Part shown: positions 43,800 to 52,858 of the stretch, piece by piece
How positions within the stretch are numbered: the first letter of the stretch is position 1
Layout: each line of letters begins with the position of its first letter
Source of the DNA: Bog-756 sp963699105
GTDB taxonomy: Bacteria > Actinomycetota > Acidimicrobiia > Acidimicrobiales > RAAP-2
Direction: 5' to 3'
Assembly: GCA_963699105.1 (NCBI GenBank)
Contig: CAVOTI010000001.1
Location: 1,054,001-1,118,000, forward strand
DNA: 64,000 nucleotides
The notes under the pieces: generated by a model
What the model saw: only the letters and a program-made list of their open reading frames with translations
Database searches by the model: none
Told to the model about the DNA's origin: nothing
Translations under genes and position numbers: made by a program

Positions 43800-45760
43800 T
43801 GTTCGGTGGTGGCGGTGGAGGGGGCTTCGGTGGCCCCGGAGGAGCGCAAGCCTCGGCCGCCTCGGGCCTGCCGTTCGCCGGTATCCCCCACGAACTCCAG
43901 GACGGGGTGGACAAGCTGCTGGCCACCGAGCCCGAGTATGCCGACCCTGACATCGTCTTCAACCAGAACAGCTCCGAGACCGAGCTCAAGCGACTGAGCC
44001 TGCGCCGGCTGCTGACCAAGTACCCGGGCATGCTGGCCCTGGCCGGGCTCCTGGTGGTGGTGGTGGCCGTGGCCTCCCAGGTCGGGCCTACGCTCACCGA
44101 GTACGCCATCAACAACGGCATGGGCGGCACTCCCGCCCGCCACTTCGACTTCGCCGTGGTGGTGGGAGCGGCCATCGCCTATCTGGCCTTCGTCGTCATC
44201 ACCGCGTTGGCCCAACGCTTCCAGGTCCAGGTCACCGGCCGCCTTGCCGCCTGGGTCATGAACGACCTGAGGGTCAAGGTCTTCGCCCATCTCCAGCGCC
44301 TCTCGCTCGGATTCTTCACCGAGGAGAAGGCCGGCGTGGTCATGAGCCGGATGACCAGTGACATCGAAAACCTCCAGCAGCTGCTCCAGGACGGCCTGTC
44401 CCAGCTGGCCATCCAGGGGCTGACCATGGTGGTCATCACCGCCATCCTGTTCGCCACCAACGTTCGGCTGGCCTCCATCACCGTCGTGCTGATCCTGCCG
44501 GCCCTGTTCGGAGCCTCGGTGTGGTTCAAACGGGCCTCCGAGCGCGGCTACGACCGAGTACGCGACGGCATCGCCAACGTGTTGGCCGATCTGTCCGAGA
44601 GCCTGCACGGTGTGCGCATCGTGACGGCCCACAACCGGCAGCGGCACAACGTGATCCACCATCGCAACGTGGTCGGCGATTACCGGGACGCCAACAACTA
44701 CACGGCCCGGGTCAACGCCATCTACGGCCCCGGCACCCAGCTGCTGGGCGTCCTGGGCCAGGCCGTTCTGCTGGCCATCGGCGGCTCGATGGTGGTCGAG
44801 GGCACCCTGTCCCTCGGCGGCCTGGTCGCCTTCTTCCTCTACCTCAACCGGCTGTTCCAGCCCATCCAGCTACTGGTCCAGCAGTACAACACCTATCAGC
44901 AGGGCCAGGCTTCGGTGAACAAGCTGCGTGACCTGGTGGACACCGAGCCCGAGGTCCGCGAGCGCGCCGATGCGGTCGAGCTTCCCCCGATACAAGGAGA
45001 GATCGTCTTCGACCACCTCTCCTTCGGCTACCTGCCCGACCGGTTGGTCATCGAGGACGTGGACCTCCGGGTGAACCCGGGCGAGACGGTGGCCTTCGTG
45101 GGGCCGACGGGCGCCGGCAAGTCGACCCTGGCCAAGTTGGTGACCCGGTTCTACGATCCGACCGTCGGGAGGGTCCTCATCGACGGGCACGACCTGCGTG
45201 ATGTCACCATGCACTCCCTGCGCAGCCAGCTCGGGGTGGTCCCCCAGGAACCGTTCCTCTTCGCCGGCACCATCGGGGACAACATCGCCTTCGCCCGACC
45301 CGACGCCTGTGACGAGGAGATCCATGAGGCGGTCGACAAGGTCGGCCTCACCGACGTGGTGGACCGGATGCCCAACGGCCTCGACACGGTGGTCCACGAG
45401 CGGGGCCAGACCCTGTCGTCCGGCGAACGGCAGTTGCTGGCCCTGGCCCGGGCCTTCCTCGCCCACCCGCGGGTGCTGGTGCTCGACGAGGCCACGTCCA
45501 ACCTCGACCTGCAGTCAGAGACGAAGATCGAGAATGCCCTGGACGTTCTGCTCGAGAACCGCACCGCCATCCTCATCGCCCATCGGCTGTCCACGGCCAT
45601 GCGGGCCGACCGCATCGTCGTCGTCGACCTCGGTCGTATCATCGAAGTCGGCACCCATGACGAACTGGTGGCGGCCGGGGGTCGCTACGCCGAGATGTAC
45701 GCCACCTGGGTTCGCCAGTCCGAGTTGGAGGAGCACGCGCCGGTCGAGGCCGGGGCCTGA
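43796..45760 (+). CDS. ABC exporter subunit 2, with canonical Walker B
   Basis: 654 residues. A Gly-rich N-terminus ('MFGGGGGGGFGGPGGAQ') leads to six membrane helices and a nucleotide-binding domain: Walker A 'FVGPTGAGKSTLAKLV', Q-loop 'GVVPQEPFLFAGTI', Walker B 'VLVLDEATSNLDLQ' with the catalytic Glu, H-loop 'ILIAHRLSTAMRADR'. Its signature is 'LSSGERQ' rather than LSGGQRQ. In the heterodimer this altered signature faces the degenerate Walker site of subunit 1, while the intact Walker site here faces the intact signature of subunit 1, so exactly one ATP site should hydrolyse. Likely exports a drug, lipid or peptide. Confidence 0.94.
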   Translation: MMFGGGGGGGFGGPGGAQASAASGLPFAGIPHELQDGVDKLLATEPEYADPDIVFNQNSSETELKRLSLRRLLTKYPGMLALAGLLVVVVAVASQVGPTLTEYAINNGMGGTPARHFDFAVVVGAAIAYLAFVVITALAQRFQVQVTGRLAAWVMNDLRVKVFAHLQRLSLGFFTEEKAGVVMSRMTSDIENLQQLLQDGLSQLAIQGLTMVVITAILFATNVRLASITVVLILPALFGASVWFKRASERGYDRVRDGIANVLADLSESLHGVRIVTAHNRQRHNVIHHRNVVGDYRDANNYTARVNAIYGPGTQLLGVLGQAVLLAIGGSMVVEGTLSLGGLVAFFLYLNRLFQPIQLLVQQYNTYQQGQASVNKLRDLVDTEPEVRERADAVELPPIQGEIVFDHLSFGYLPDRLVIEDVDLRVNPGETVAFVGPTGAGKSTLAKLVTRFYDPTVGRVLIDGHDLRDVTMHSLRSQLGVVPQEPFLFAGTIGDNIAFARPDACDEEIHEAVDKVGLTDVVDRMPNGLDTVVHERGQTLSSGERQLLALARAFLAHPRVLVLDEATSNLDLQSETKIENALDVLLENRTAILIAHRLSTAMRADRIVVVDLGRIIEVGTHDELVAAGGRYAEMYATWVRQSELEEHAPVEAGA

Positions 45761-45795
45761 GCCGGTAGAACGGCGTCGATGCTGGGAGCCCGTTG

Positions 45796-46659
45796 ATGGA
45801 GGTGGGAGTGATCCTGCCCCAGACCGAGATCGGTCCCGACGTGGGGGCTCTCCGCGCCTATGGACAGGGCGTGGAGGCTCTGGGGTTCCGGCACCTGATC
45901 GCCTACGACCATGTGGTGGGGGCGGACCCGTCGGTCCACAAGGGATGGAACGGGCCCTACGACATCGACACCCAGTTCCACGAGCCCTTCGTGCTGTTCG
46001 GCTACCTGGCCGCCAGCACCACCCTGGAGCTGGTGACCGGGATCACCATCCTGCCCCAACGCCCGACCGCCCTGGTGGCCAAACAGGCGGCCGAGGTCGA
46101 CCTGTTGTCCGAAGGCAGGTTTCGTCTGGGCGTGGGCATCGGGTGGAACGCCGTCGAATACGAGGCTCTGGGACAGGACTTCTCTCGGCGGGGTCGCCGG
46201 ATCGAGGAGCAGGTGGATCTGCTGCGTCAGCTGTGGACCACCCGGTCGGTGACCGTGGCCGGTGAGTTCGATCACGTGACCGGAGCGGGGATCGCCCCGC
46301 TGCCGGTCCAGCGGCCCATCCCCGTCTGGTTCGGTGGGGCGTCGCCCAAGGCCTACGAGCGCATGGGCCGCCTGGCCGACGGTTGGTTCCCCATGGTTCA
46401 GCCGGGCCCCGGCCTCGATGCGGCCCGTGCCGTGGTCGAGACGGCGGCCCGGACGGCCGGTCGACGTGCCGACACCATCGGGATGGAGGGCCGGGTCGAA
46501 TGGCGGGGAGACCCCGACGACCTGGCCCGGCGGGTCGGCACCTGGAAGGCCGAGGGTGCCACCCACGTCTCCATCAACACCATGGGAGCAGGCCTGGCCA
46601 CCGTCGACGACCATCTCGGCGGGCTGGCCCGGGTTTCGGAGGCCCTCTCCCTCCCGTGA
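45796..46659 (+). CDS. LLM-class (F420-dependent type) oxidoreductase
   Basis: 287-residue luciferase-like TIM-barrel protein. 'VGVILPQTEIGPDVGALRAY', 'HLIAYDHVVGAD', 'LELVTGITILPQRPTALVAK', 'EVDLLSEGRFRLGVGIGWN' and 'IPVWFGGASPKAYERMGRLA' are signatures of the actinobacterial F420-dependent group. Expected to use F420 or FMN as flavin cofactor; substrate unknown. ATG 45796 follows a TTG at 45793 that is also in frame. Lies 35 bases after the ABC exporter, so it may be cotranscribed; no ribosome site decides between the starts. Confidence 0.9.
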   Translation: MEVGVILPQTEIGPDVGALRAYGQGVEALGFRHLIAYDHVVGADPSVHKGWNGPYDIDTQFHEPFVLFGYLAASTTLELVTGITILPQRPTALVAKQAAEVDLLSEGRFRLGVGIGWNAVEYEALGQDFSRRGRRIEEQVDLLRQLWTTRSVTVAGEFDHVTGAGIAPLPVQRPIPVWFGGASPKAYERMGRLADGWFPMVQPGPGLDAARAVVETAARTAGRRADTIGMEGRVEWRGDPDDLARRVGTWKAEGATHVSINTMGAGLATVDDHLGGLARVSEALSLP

Positions 46660-46782
46660 GGGCGACGGGAGGCCCGCCGCCGCTCCCGACCATCGGCCCG
46701 GCAAACGGGGAGTGACCGCCAGCTGAACGGTCGGAGTCTGGAACGTGTCGCCTTGGTGACACCTGGGTAATCTCTCGGTGTC

Positions 46783-47406
46783 ATGGCCACCCCCCGACCC
46801 GGCACCACCGTCATCGATCGAAAGGTCATCCAGCTGTTCGCCCGGGTCTCCGAGGCACTGGCCCGGGCCACCTACGCGCTGTTGGCCGACGAGGCACTGC
46901 TCGGGCAGACGGTCATCGACGGTGACCAGGAGGTCGACGACCTGAGCGCCGAGGTCGAGCTCCTGATCTGGGACGAGCTGCAGGCCCGTACCGTGACGGG
47001 CGACGAGCTCCGCTACCTGGTGGCCATGCTGTTGATCATTCCCGAGCTGGAGCGAAGCGCCGATCTGGCCGAGCACATCGCCCAGCGGGCCGTCGACCAT
47101 CTGGGTACCCAGATGAGCGCCCGGAGCCGGGGCATCGTCCAGCGCATGACCGAGGTGGCCAACGAGATGTGGCAGGAGGCAGCCGATGCCTTCGGAGAAC
47201 GCGACAAGGTCAGCAACCGGTTGATCACGGCCGACGAGGAGATGGACATCCTCCGCGACAAACTGACCCACGAGGTGGCCAACGAGAAGATGGCGGCCGC
47301 CATCGCCGCCCAGGTCACCCTGCTGGCCCGGTTCTACGAGCGTCTGGGCGACCATGCCGTCAACCTGGCCCGTCGCATCGAGCTGGTGGTCGATCTCGAC
47401 GGGTGA
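46783..47406 (+). CDS. phoU: PhoU-family phosphate-signalling protein
   Basis: 207 residues of two three-helix PhoU bundles. 'IQLFARVSEALARATYALLA' and 'LLGQTVIDGDQEVDDLSAEV' form the first, with the metal-site pattern ExxxD; 'MLLIIPELERSADLAEHIAQ' carries the conserved ERxAD motif; the second ends 'TLLARFYERLGDHAVNLARR' with the matching ERxGDH. PhoU links the Pst phosphate transporter to the PhoR-type kinase. No pst or phoR/phoB gene is nearby, so it is an orphan here. Stop 14 bases from the convergent recD stop. Confidence 0.92.
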   Translation: MATPRPGTTVIDRKVIQLFARVSEALARATYALLADEALLGQTVIDGDQEVDDLSAEVELLIWDELQARTVTGDELRYLVAMLLIIPELERSADLAEHIAQRAVDHLGTQMSARSRGIVQRMTEVANEMWQEAADAFGERDKVSNRLITADEEMDILRDKLTHEVANEKMAAAIAAQVTLLARFYERLGDHAVNLARRIELVVDLDG

Positions 47407-47420
47407 CCGGCGGCGGGCCC

Positions 47421-49343
47421 TCACGCCGGGCCCGGAGGCCACAGGCGCTGCCGCAGCCCCGAGGCCCGGGCCACCGGCCGGTCGACGGCCTCACGGATGG
47501 TCGCCTCGCTCCCGATGACGGTCAACTGGTCCTTGGCCCGGGTCACCGCGGTGTAGAGCAGTTCGCGGGTGAGGATGGGTGAGCCGGGTGCCGGCAGTGA
47601 CACCACGGCGTGGGCGAACTCCGATCCTTGGCTCTTGTGGATGGTCATGGCCCACCACGTCTCCCACTGGGCCAGGCGAGCCGGCGCCACCAGCCGCACG
47701 GCGCCGCCAGTGGCCAGGGCGACCCGCAGCCCCCCGTCGGCCGCCACCACCACCCCCACGTCGCCGTTGAACACCCCGTTGACCGGGTCGTTCCCGGTCA
47801 CGATGATCGGGGTGCCGAGGCGCCACCGACCGACGCCTTGCGCCCTGGGGACGGCCTCCGTCACCGCCGCCTCGATCCGGTCGCTCCAGGCGTACATCCC
47901 TGACGCCGTGCGCCGCACGGCGGTCAGCACCTTGATGCGACCGGCGGCCTCGAGTGCCGCCCCGGCATCGCCGGCCACCGCCGCCTCGGCCACCTCGATG
48001 GCCGCCGACACCACCGCACCCCGCACTTCGTCGAGGCCGGGCCCGCCATCCTCGCTCACCCAGCGGGTACGGTCGCCGCCTCCGGCCAGAAGTCCGACGA
48101 CCAGATCCGGATCTCCCGCCCGCACGGCATCGGCCACCGCGGCTATGGCCGAATCGTCGGCGAAGCGCCGCCTCCGACGCAGCTCTGTCACCCGGCCCAC
48201 CAGCGGACCGTCGACCCCCTCGCCCGGGGAAGCGGCCGCGGGCCCGACCACGTCACCCATGACCGTGCCCGCCTCGATGCTGGTCAACTGGAGGGGGTCG
48301 CCCACCAGGACCAGGCGGGCATCGGGTCGGATGGAGTCGAGAAGCTTGGCCATCAGGGGCAGCGACACCATCGAGGTCTCGTCGACGATGACCAGATCGT
48401 GGGGAAGTGGGTGCGACCGGTCATGGCGGAAGTGGGTCCGGTCGCGCCGACCGAGCAGCCGGTGGACAGTGGTCGGCTCGGTACCGGCCAGCTCACGGAT
48501 CAGATCGGCGTCCATCGCCGGGCCGCCCCGGGGTGCCACCAGTCCAGCCTGCACGGCCTCACCCATCCGGGCCGCCGCCTTGCCGGTGGGTGCGGTCAGG
48601 GCGACCAACAGGTCACGGCCCTGGGCCCGGGCCAACATCTGGGCAGCGACCAGAATGCGGACGACCACGTGGGTCTTACCCGTCCCCGGTCCGCCGGAGA
48701 TGATCGAGACGCCGCCGGTGAGCGCCCGCCGGGCGGCCTCCCGCTGCAAGTCGGGTCCGTCGGCGTCGGTGTGCGACCCGAACAGCTGATCGAGCGTCCG
48801 CCCCACCTCTACGTCGGATCCGAACCCGAACGGTCCGCCCGGTGCATGCTCGTCGGCCAGCGCCCGGCGGGCCAGATCGTCGGCGACCAGCAGTTCGTAG
48901 TACCAGTAGCGCTGCAGGTACACCCGTCGGCCGTCCCACACCAGTGGTCGCAGGGGGGCGACGGTGGCCGTCTCGGGGGCGGCCACGATGGCCGAACCCT
49001 CCAGCTCGTGCGACCAAACGTCGAGATCGGGCCAGGGGAGGTCCCGGTCGGGCAGGGCGGTGTCGTCGTCATCGACGACCTGATGGGGCGCCCGGGCCAG
49101 CTCGACGCAGACATGGCCGAATCGCGGGGCCCGGGCCGCCATGGCCAGGGCCAAGAGAGCGTCGGGAGTCGCCCGGGGCTCCAGCCGCACCACCGCCTCC
49201 ACCAACTGCTGTTCGAAGGGTCCGAGCACCCCGGCGTCGACAAACGGCGCCAGGCCGGCGACCGCTCCGACGGTGCCGACCCTGTCGACGGTGCCGACGT
49301 CGACAGTGCCGACGGTGACGACGGCCGGCTGGTGGCTACTCAT
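47421..49343 (-). CDS. recD: Exodeoxyribonuclease V subunit alpha, RecD helicase
   Basis: 640-residue 5'-3' SF1 helicase of RecBCD. The N-terminus (1-35) is a low-complexity Gly-Thr-Val repeat ('VGTVDVGTVDRVGTVGAV'). Walker A about residue 215: 'SIISGGPGTGKTHVV'; motif Ia 'VALTAPTGKAAARMGEA'; motif II 'DLVIVDETSMVSLPLMAKLL'; motif III 'LVLVGDPLQLTSIEAG'; motif V 'MTIHKSQGSEF'; motif VI 'YTAVTRAKDQLTVIG'. ATG 49343 overlaps the recB stop (ATGA), so RecD is last in the coupled recC-recB-recD order. Confidence 0.95.
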   Translation of the reverse strand: MSSHQPAVVTVGTVDVGTVDRVGTVGAVAGLAPFVDAGVLGPFEQQLVEAVVRLEPRATPDALLALAMAARAPRFGHVCVELARAPHQVVDDDDTALPDRDLPWPDLDVWSHELEGSAIVAAPETATVAPLRPLVWDGRRVYLQRYWYYELLVADDLARRALADEHAPGGPFGFGSDVEVGRTLDQLFGSHTDADGPDLQREAARRALTGGVSIISGGPGTGKTHVVVRILVAAQMLARAQGRDLLVALTAPTGKAAARMGEAVQAGLVAPRGGPAMDADLIRELAGTEPTTVHRLLGRRDRTHFRHDRSHPLPHDLVIVDETSMVSLPLMAKLLDSIRPDARLVLVGDPLQLTSIEAGTVMGDVVGPAAASPGEGVDGPLVGRVTELRRRRRFADDSAIAAVADAVRAGDPDLVVGLLAGGGDRTRWVSEDGGPGLDEVRGAVVSAAIEVAEAAVAGDAGAALEAAGRIKVLTAVRRTASGMYAWSDRIEAAVTEAVPRAQGVGRWRLGTPIIVTGNDPVNGVFNGDVGVVVAADGGLRVALATGGAVRLVAPARLAQWETWWAMTIHKSQGSEFAHAVVSLPAPGSPILTRELLYTAVTRAKDQLTVIGSEATIREAVDRPVARASGLRQRLWPPGPA

Positions 49344-52300
49344 ACCCGAACCGCCATGCGTCCGTCGAGAAGGTCGCTGAGACCGACGACCATGTCGGGT
49401 GCCATGGCCCAGTTGAAGACCCCGTGGGGACTGCCGGCGGTGGTGGCCACCGTGGACCCGGTCATCCCCCGGACGAACAGGTAGGAGGCGCCGCCGAGGT
49501 GCACCTCGGGCCGGTACCCGGGCTGGCGCCACCGGAGGTAACGGTGGACCGCCACCGCGTAGAGCAATGCCTGGAGGGGATAGTGGTGTTCGATCATCGC
49601 TCCGGCCAACTCGTCGGGTCCGTAGTCGTCAGGATGCGGAACACCCCCACGGCGGGTCAGCTGGTTGGTCTTGTAGTCGGCCACGACGAAGCGCGCCCCA
49701 CCGCCCTGGTCCCGGACCCGGGCCACGAGGTCGATGGACCCCGTGAGGTAACCGCTCAGCCCGATGTCGATGGACCCGGCGGCCAACGCCGCCGCCCAGG
49801 GCGCCAGCGGGTCGGAAGGCTCGAGGTGGCTGATCACCAGGCGACCGATGTCCTCGACATCGATCGGCGGACCGCCCTGCCCCAACCGCATGTCGAAGGC
49901 GACCTCGTTGAGCCGGTCCTCCGGGGCGAGATCAGCCAGACAGCATCCGGCGAAAAGACTCCCGAGCGGCGTCTCGATCGCCGAACGGAGTCCCTCCACC
50001 ACCAGCGCGGCGCCATCCCCCGCCGGGTTCGCTCCCGGGCCGACCGGCGTCAGGTTGAGCCCGCTCCACGACAGCTCTCGGCCGAGGGCGGCACCCAGCT
50101 CCTCGTCGAGTGAAACGGAGGCGAAGTCGACCTTCTCCAGGATGGCGTGGACCAGCGTGCCGAAGGCGGCGCCCGCCGGGAGGTGGGCCAGCGGCCCGAC
50201 CGGAGCATCGTCGGGTTCGATCGAGGCTCCGGTGGCGGCATCGGGACCGTCCGAAGTGGTGCTTGGCCCGGTCTCCTCTTCGGCATGGTCCTCGTCGTGC
50301 GCCCCGCCGTCGGCCAGGGACGGGTCGTAGGGGTCGAACGCACCCGGGGTCGCCTGGTGGGTCATGGAGGAGAACGACCACCGGTGCACCGAGCGGTCGA
50401 GCACCGTCCCGAAGCGGGCCAGCCCGAGCCGGGCCGGCGTCCCGGGGAGGTCACCGTCGACCCAACCGGCCGCCGGGCGGCGAGGGTCCACCACCGGCAC
50501 TACCTCGATCATGCCGGGCGCTCGTGCCACCAGCGGCCTCAGCGCGTCGACGATGTCGGCGTCGGTCGGCACCGGGACCGTGGACTCGGCGAAGCCGGCC
50601 GGGTCGATCGAGCCGTCGGAGCGGGCGAAGAGCACGTGGGCCAGTGCCGTCTTGCCACTCGACGTTGCGTTGGCCCACCACACCACGGTCTGGTGCTTGG
50701 CCCGGGTGAGGGCCACGTAGAGCAGCCGGAGCCGTTCGCCGGCGAGTTCCTCGGCGACCAGCCTCTTCCTCTGTTCGGCGTGATCCCTGTCCGGCCACGG
50801 TGCGCCCATGGTCAGGTCGAAGGTCCGCGCTCCGGTTCGGGGGTCCGTATAGATGAGCGGGTCCCGTCCGGAGTTGTCGAGCCGCCACAACGAGGGGACG
50901 CAGACCACGGGAAACTCGAGGCCCTTGGCCTTCCAGATGGTCATGATCTGCACAGCCTCGGCTTCCGACTCGATCCGCCGGGCGGCTACGTCCAGCTCGA
51001 CATCGGGGTCGGCATCGTGTTCGGGCTCGGCGTCGAGCACAGCCAGCACGGCGGCCACACTGGCCATGCCCCGCGGGACGGCACCGTGCAGGAGCTCGGC
51101 CAAGTGATCGAGGTCGGTCAGGTCGCGGTCACCGTCCGGGGTGCCGAGCACCCGCGCCACCACACGGGTATCCGCCCACACCCGGGCCAGCACGTCAGCC
51201 ACGGGATGGCCGGTGAACAGGGCCGCCCAGTCGGCTAGCTGCTCCTGCAACGGAACCAGGGCGTCATCCGAGGCGGTGGCCACCCGGTCAGCGCTCCACC
51301 CGGCGAACCACGACAGGGCAAAGAGGCGGACGATCCGGACATCGGACGGTCGATCCATGGCGTGGAGGAGGTAGCGCATCTGGAGGGCGGCCGACGATGC
51401 GAGCACGTTGCCGCCGGCCGCCACCACCGCCGGTATCCCCTGGCCCCGGAGGGCGGCTTGTACGTCCTCGCCCTCCTCGCCCGTCCGGACCAGGACGGCA
51501 ATGTCCGATGGCCGGACGGGACGGGCATCGGTCTCGTCCTTGGTCGGTGGCAACTCGGCCGACTCGAGGAGCTGACGGACGTAGGCGGCCAGGTCGCGGT
51601 AGACGGCATGGCCGGCCGAGTCGGCTACCAGTGTGGGCTGGTTCTTGAGCCGTTCGATGCTCGGCGCGGTGGCCAGGCGGAACACCAGGGCCGGCAGGTC
51701 GTCGCCCCGGCGGTTGCCCAGCCGGCGATGGCGGTTGGCGGGGGCAGGATCGACCGGGACGAACTCGATGTCGCCGTTGCCGAAGGTGGCCCCGTCGAAC
51801 AGGGCCGTCAGAGCCTGCAGCATGGCGCCGTCGGAACGCCAGTTGGTGGCCAGCGAATAGCGATCGGTCCCGGCCCGGCCCACCGCGTCGAGATAGACGC
51901 CGATGTCGGCCCCCCGGAACCGGTAGATGGCCTGCTTCGGATCACCGACGAGCACGAGTGACGGGCCCTTCCTTCGGCTGTCGCCGGTGCCGCTCCCGCC
52001 GAAGAGGGTCGAGAAGATCTCCCACTGGACGCGGTCGGTGTCCTGGAACTCGTCGATGAGCACCACTTTGAACCGGTTGCGGAGGGTGTCGATCACCCCG
52101 GCCGCCCCCGGCCCCCGGACCACGCCGCGCAGCTGGACCAGCAAGTCGTCGAAGCTCAAGGTCCCGCGTGACCTTCGACGTCGGTCCAACATCCCCATCG
52201 ATCTGTCCACGAGCTCGGCCGTCAGCATCTGTGCGGGGTCGGCGCCCCAACTTGTGGCGCTCGGTTCCAGCACCAGATCGGGCTGGCCGGAGGTTGCCCT

Positions 52301-52858
52301 GACGGCGGCGCGCAGGTGACCGAACGAGGGGAGACCGGGGTGCCCGATGTCCTCCACCGACGCTGCCGCCAGCGTGTCGCCGCACACCTCGTCGACCAGC
52401 TCGTCGACGTCGTCCACCAGATGGCAGTCGGGATCGATGCCCGCCGCCGCCCCCAGCGTCTGGCGCACCTGGGTAGCGAAGCCGTGGATGGTGGTGATGG
52501 TGGCGGCGTCGAACTCGGTGATGGCCCGTCGCAGCTGCTCCGACCGCTGGGCCGGGTTTCCGGCCGCCAGGCACTGGAGGAGCTCGTCATCGCCGGCCGG
52601 GGGTCGGTTTGGCCCGTCGAGAAAGGCCGCGGCCTCGACCATTCGGTCACGCACCCGGGCCCGCAACTCGCTGGTGGCAGCCCGGGTGAAGGTGACGATC
52701 AGCAGTTCCGAGGCCGAGACACCGGCCTCGGCCAGATACCTGGTGGCCAGGCCGGCCAAGGTGTAGGTCTTGCCCGTCCCGGCACTTGCCTCGATGGACG
52801 TGACGCCGCTCGGAAGGCTGCCGGCCAGGTCGAACGGACGGCGGGACAGGCCGCTCAC
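49340..52858 (-). CDS. recB: Exodeoxyribonuclease V subunit beta, RecB helicase-nuclease
   Basis: 1172 residues. UvrD-like helicase: Walker A 'TSIEASAGTGKTYTLAGLAT' near residue 18, 'LLIVTFTRAATSELRARVRD', motif II 'VVLIDEFQDTDRVQWEIFS', 'VLVGDPKQAIYRFRGADIG' (motif III), 'VQIMTIWKAKGLEFPVVCVP' and 'RLLYVALTRAKHQTVVWWAN' (motif VI). C-terminal PD-(D/E)XK nuclease domain: 'GYLTGSIDLVARV' and 'FVVADYKTNQL' near residue 1060, with metal-binding Asp, Asp and Lys intact. GTG start at 52858 overlaps the recC stop (GTGA); upstream codons in the frame are not RecB-like. Complete and active-looking. Confidence 0.96.
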   Translation of the reverse strand: MSGLSRRPFDLAGSLPSGVTSIEASAGTGKTYTLAGLATRYLAEAGVSASELLIVTFTRAATSELRARVRDRMVEAAAFLDGPNRPPAGDDELLQCLAAGNPAQRSEQLRRAITEFDAATITTIHGFATQVRQTLGAAAGIDPDCHLVDDVDELVDEVCGDTLAAASVEDIGHPGLPSFGHLRAAVRATSGQPDLVLEPSATSWGADPAQMLTAELVDRSMGMLDRRRRSRGTLSFDDLLVQLRGVVRGPGAAGVIDTLRNRFKVVLIDEFQDTDRVQWEIFSTLFGGSGTGDSRRKGPSLVLVGDPKQAIYRFRGADIGVYLDAVGRAGTDRYSLATNWRSDGAMLQALTALFDGATFGNGDIEFVPVDPAPANRHRRLGNRRGDDLPALVFRLATAPSIERLKNQPTLVADSAGHAVYRDLAAYVRQLLESAELPPTKDETDARPVRPSDIAVLVRTGEEGEDVQAALRGQGIPAVVAAGGNVLASSAALQMRYLLHAMDRPSDVRIVRLFALSWFAGWSADRVATASDDALVPLQEQLADWAALFTGHPVADVLARVWADTRVVARVLGTPDGDRDLTDLDHLAELLHGAVPRGMASVAAVLAVLDAEPEHDADPDVELDVAARRIESEAEAVQIMTIWKAKGLEFPVVCVPSLWRLDNSGRDPLIYTDPRTGARTFDLTMGAPWPDRDHAEQRKRLVAEELAGERLRLLYVALTRAKHQTVVWWANATSSGKTALAHVLFARSDGSIDPAGFAESTVPVPTDADIVDALRPLVARAPGMIEVVPVVDPRRPAAGWVDGDLPGTPARLGLARFGTVLDRSVHRWSFSSMTHQATPGAFDPYDPSLADGGAHDEDHAEEETGPSTTSDGPDAATGASIEPDDAPVGPLAHLPAGAAFGTLVHAILEKVDFASVSLDEELGAALGRELSWSGLNLTPVGPGANPAGDGAALVVEGLRSAIETPLGSLFAGCCLADLAPEDRLNEVAFDMRLGQGGPPIDVEDIGRLVISHLEPSDPLAPWAAALAAGSIDIGLSGYLTGSIDLVARVRDQGGGARFVVADYKTNQLTRRGGVPHPDDYGPDELAGAMIEHHYPLQALLYAVAVHRYLRWRQPGYRPEVHLGGASYLFVRGMTGSTVATTAGSPHGVFNWAMAPDMVVGLSDLLDGRMAVRV

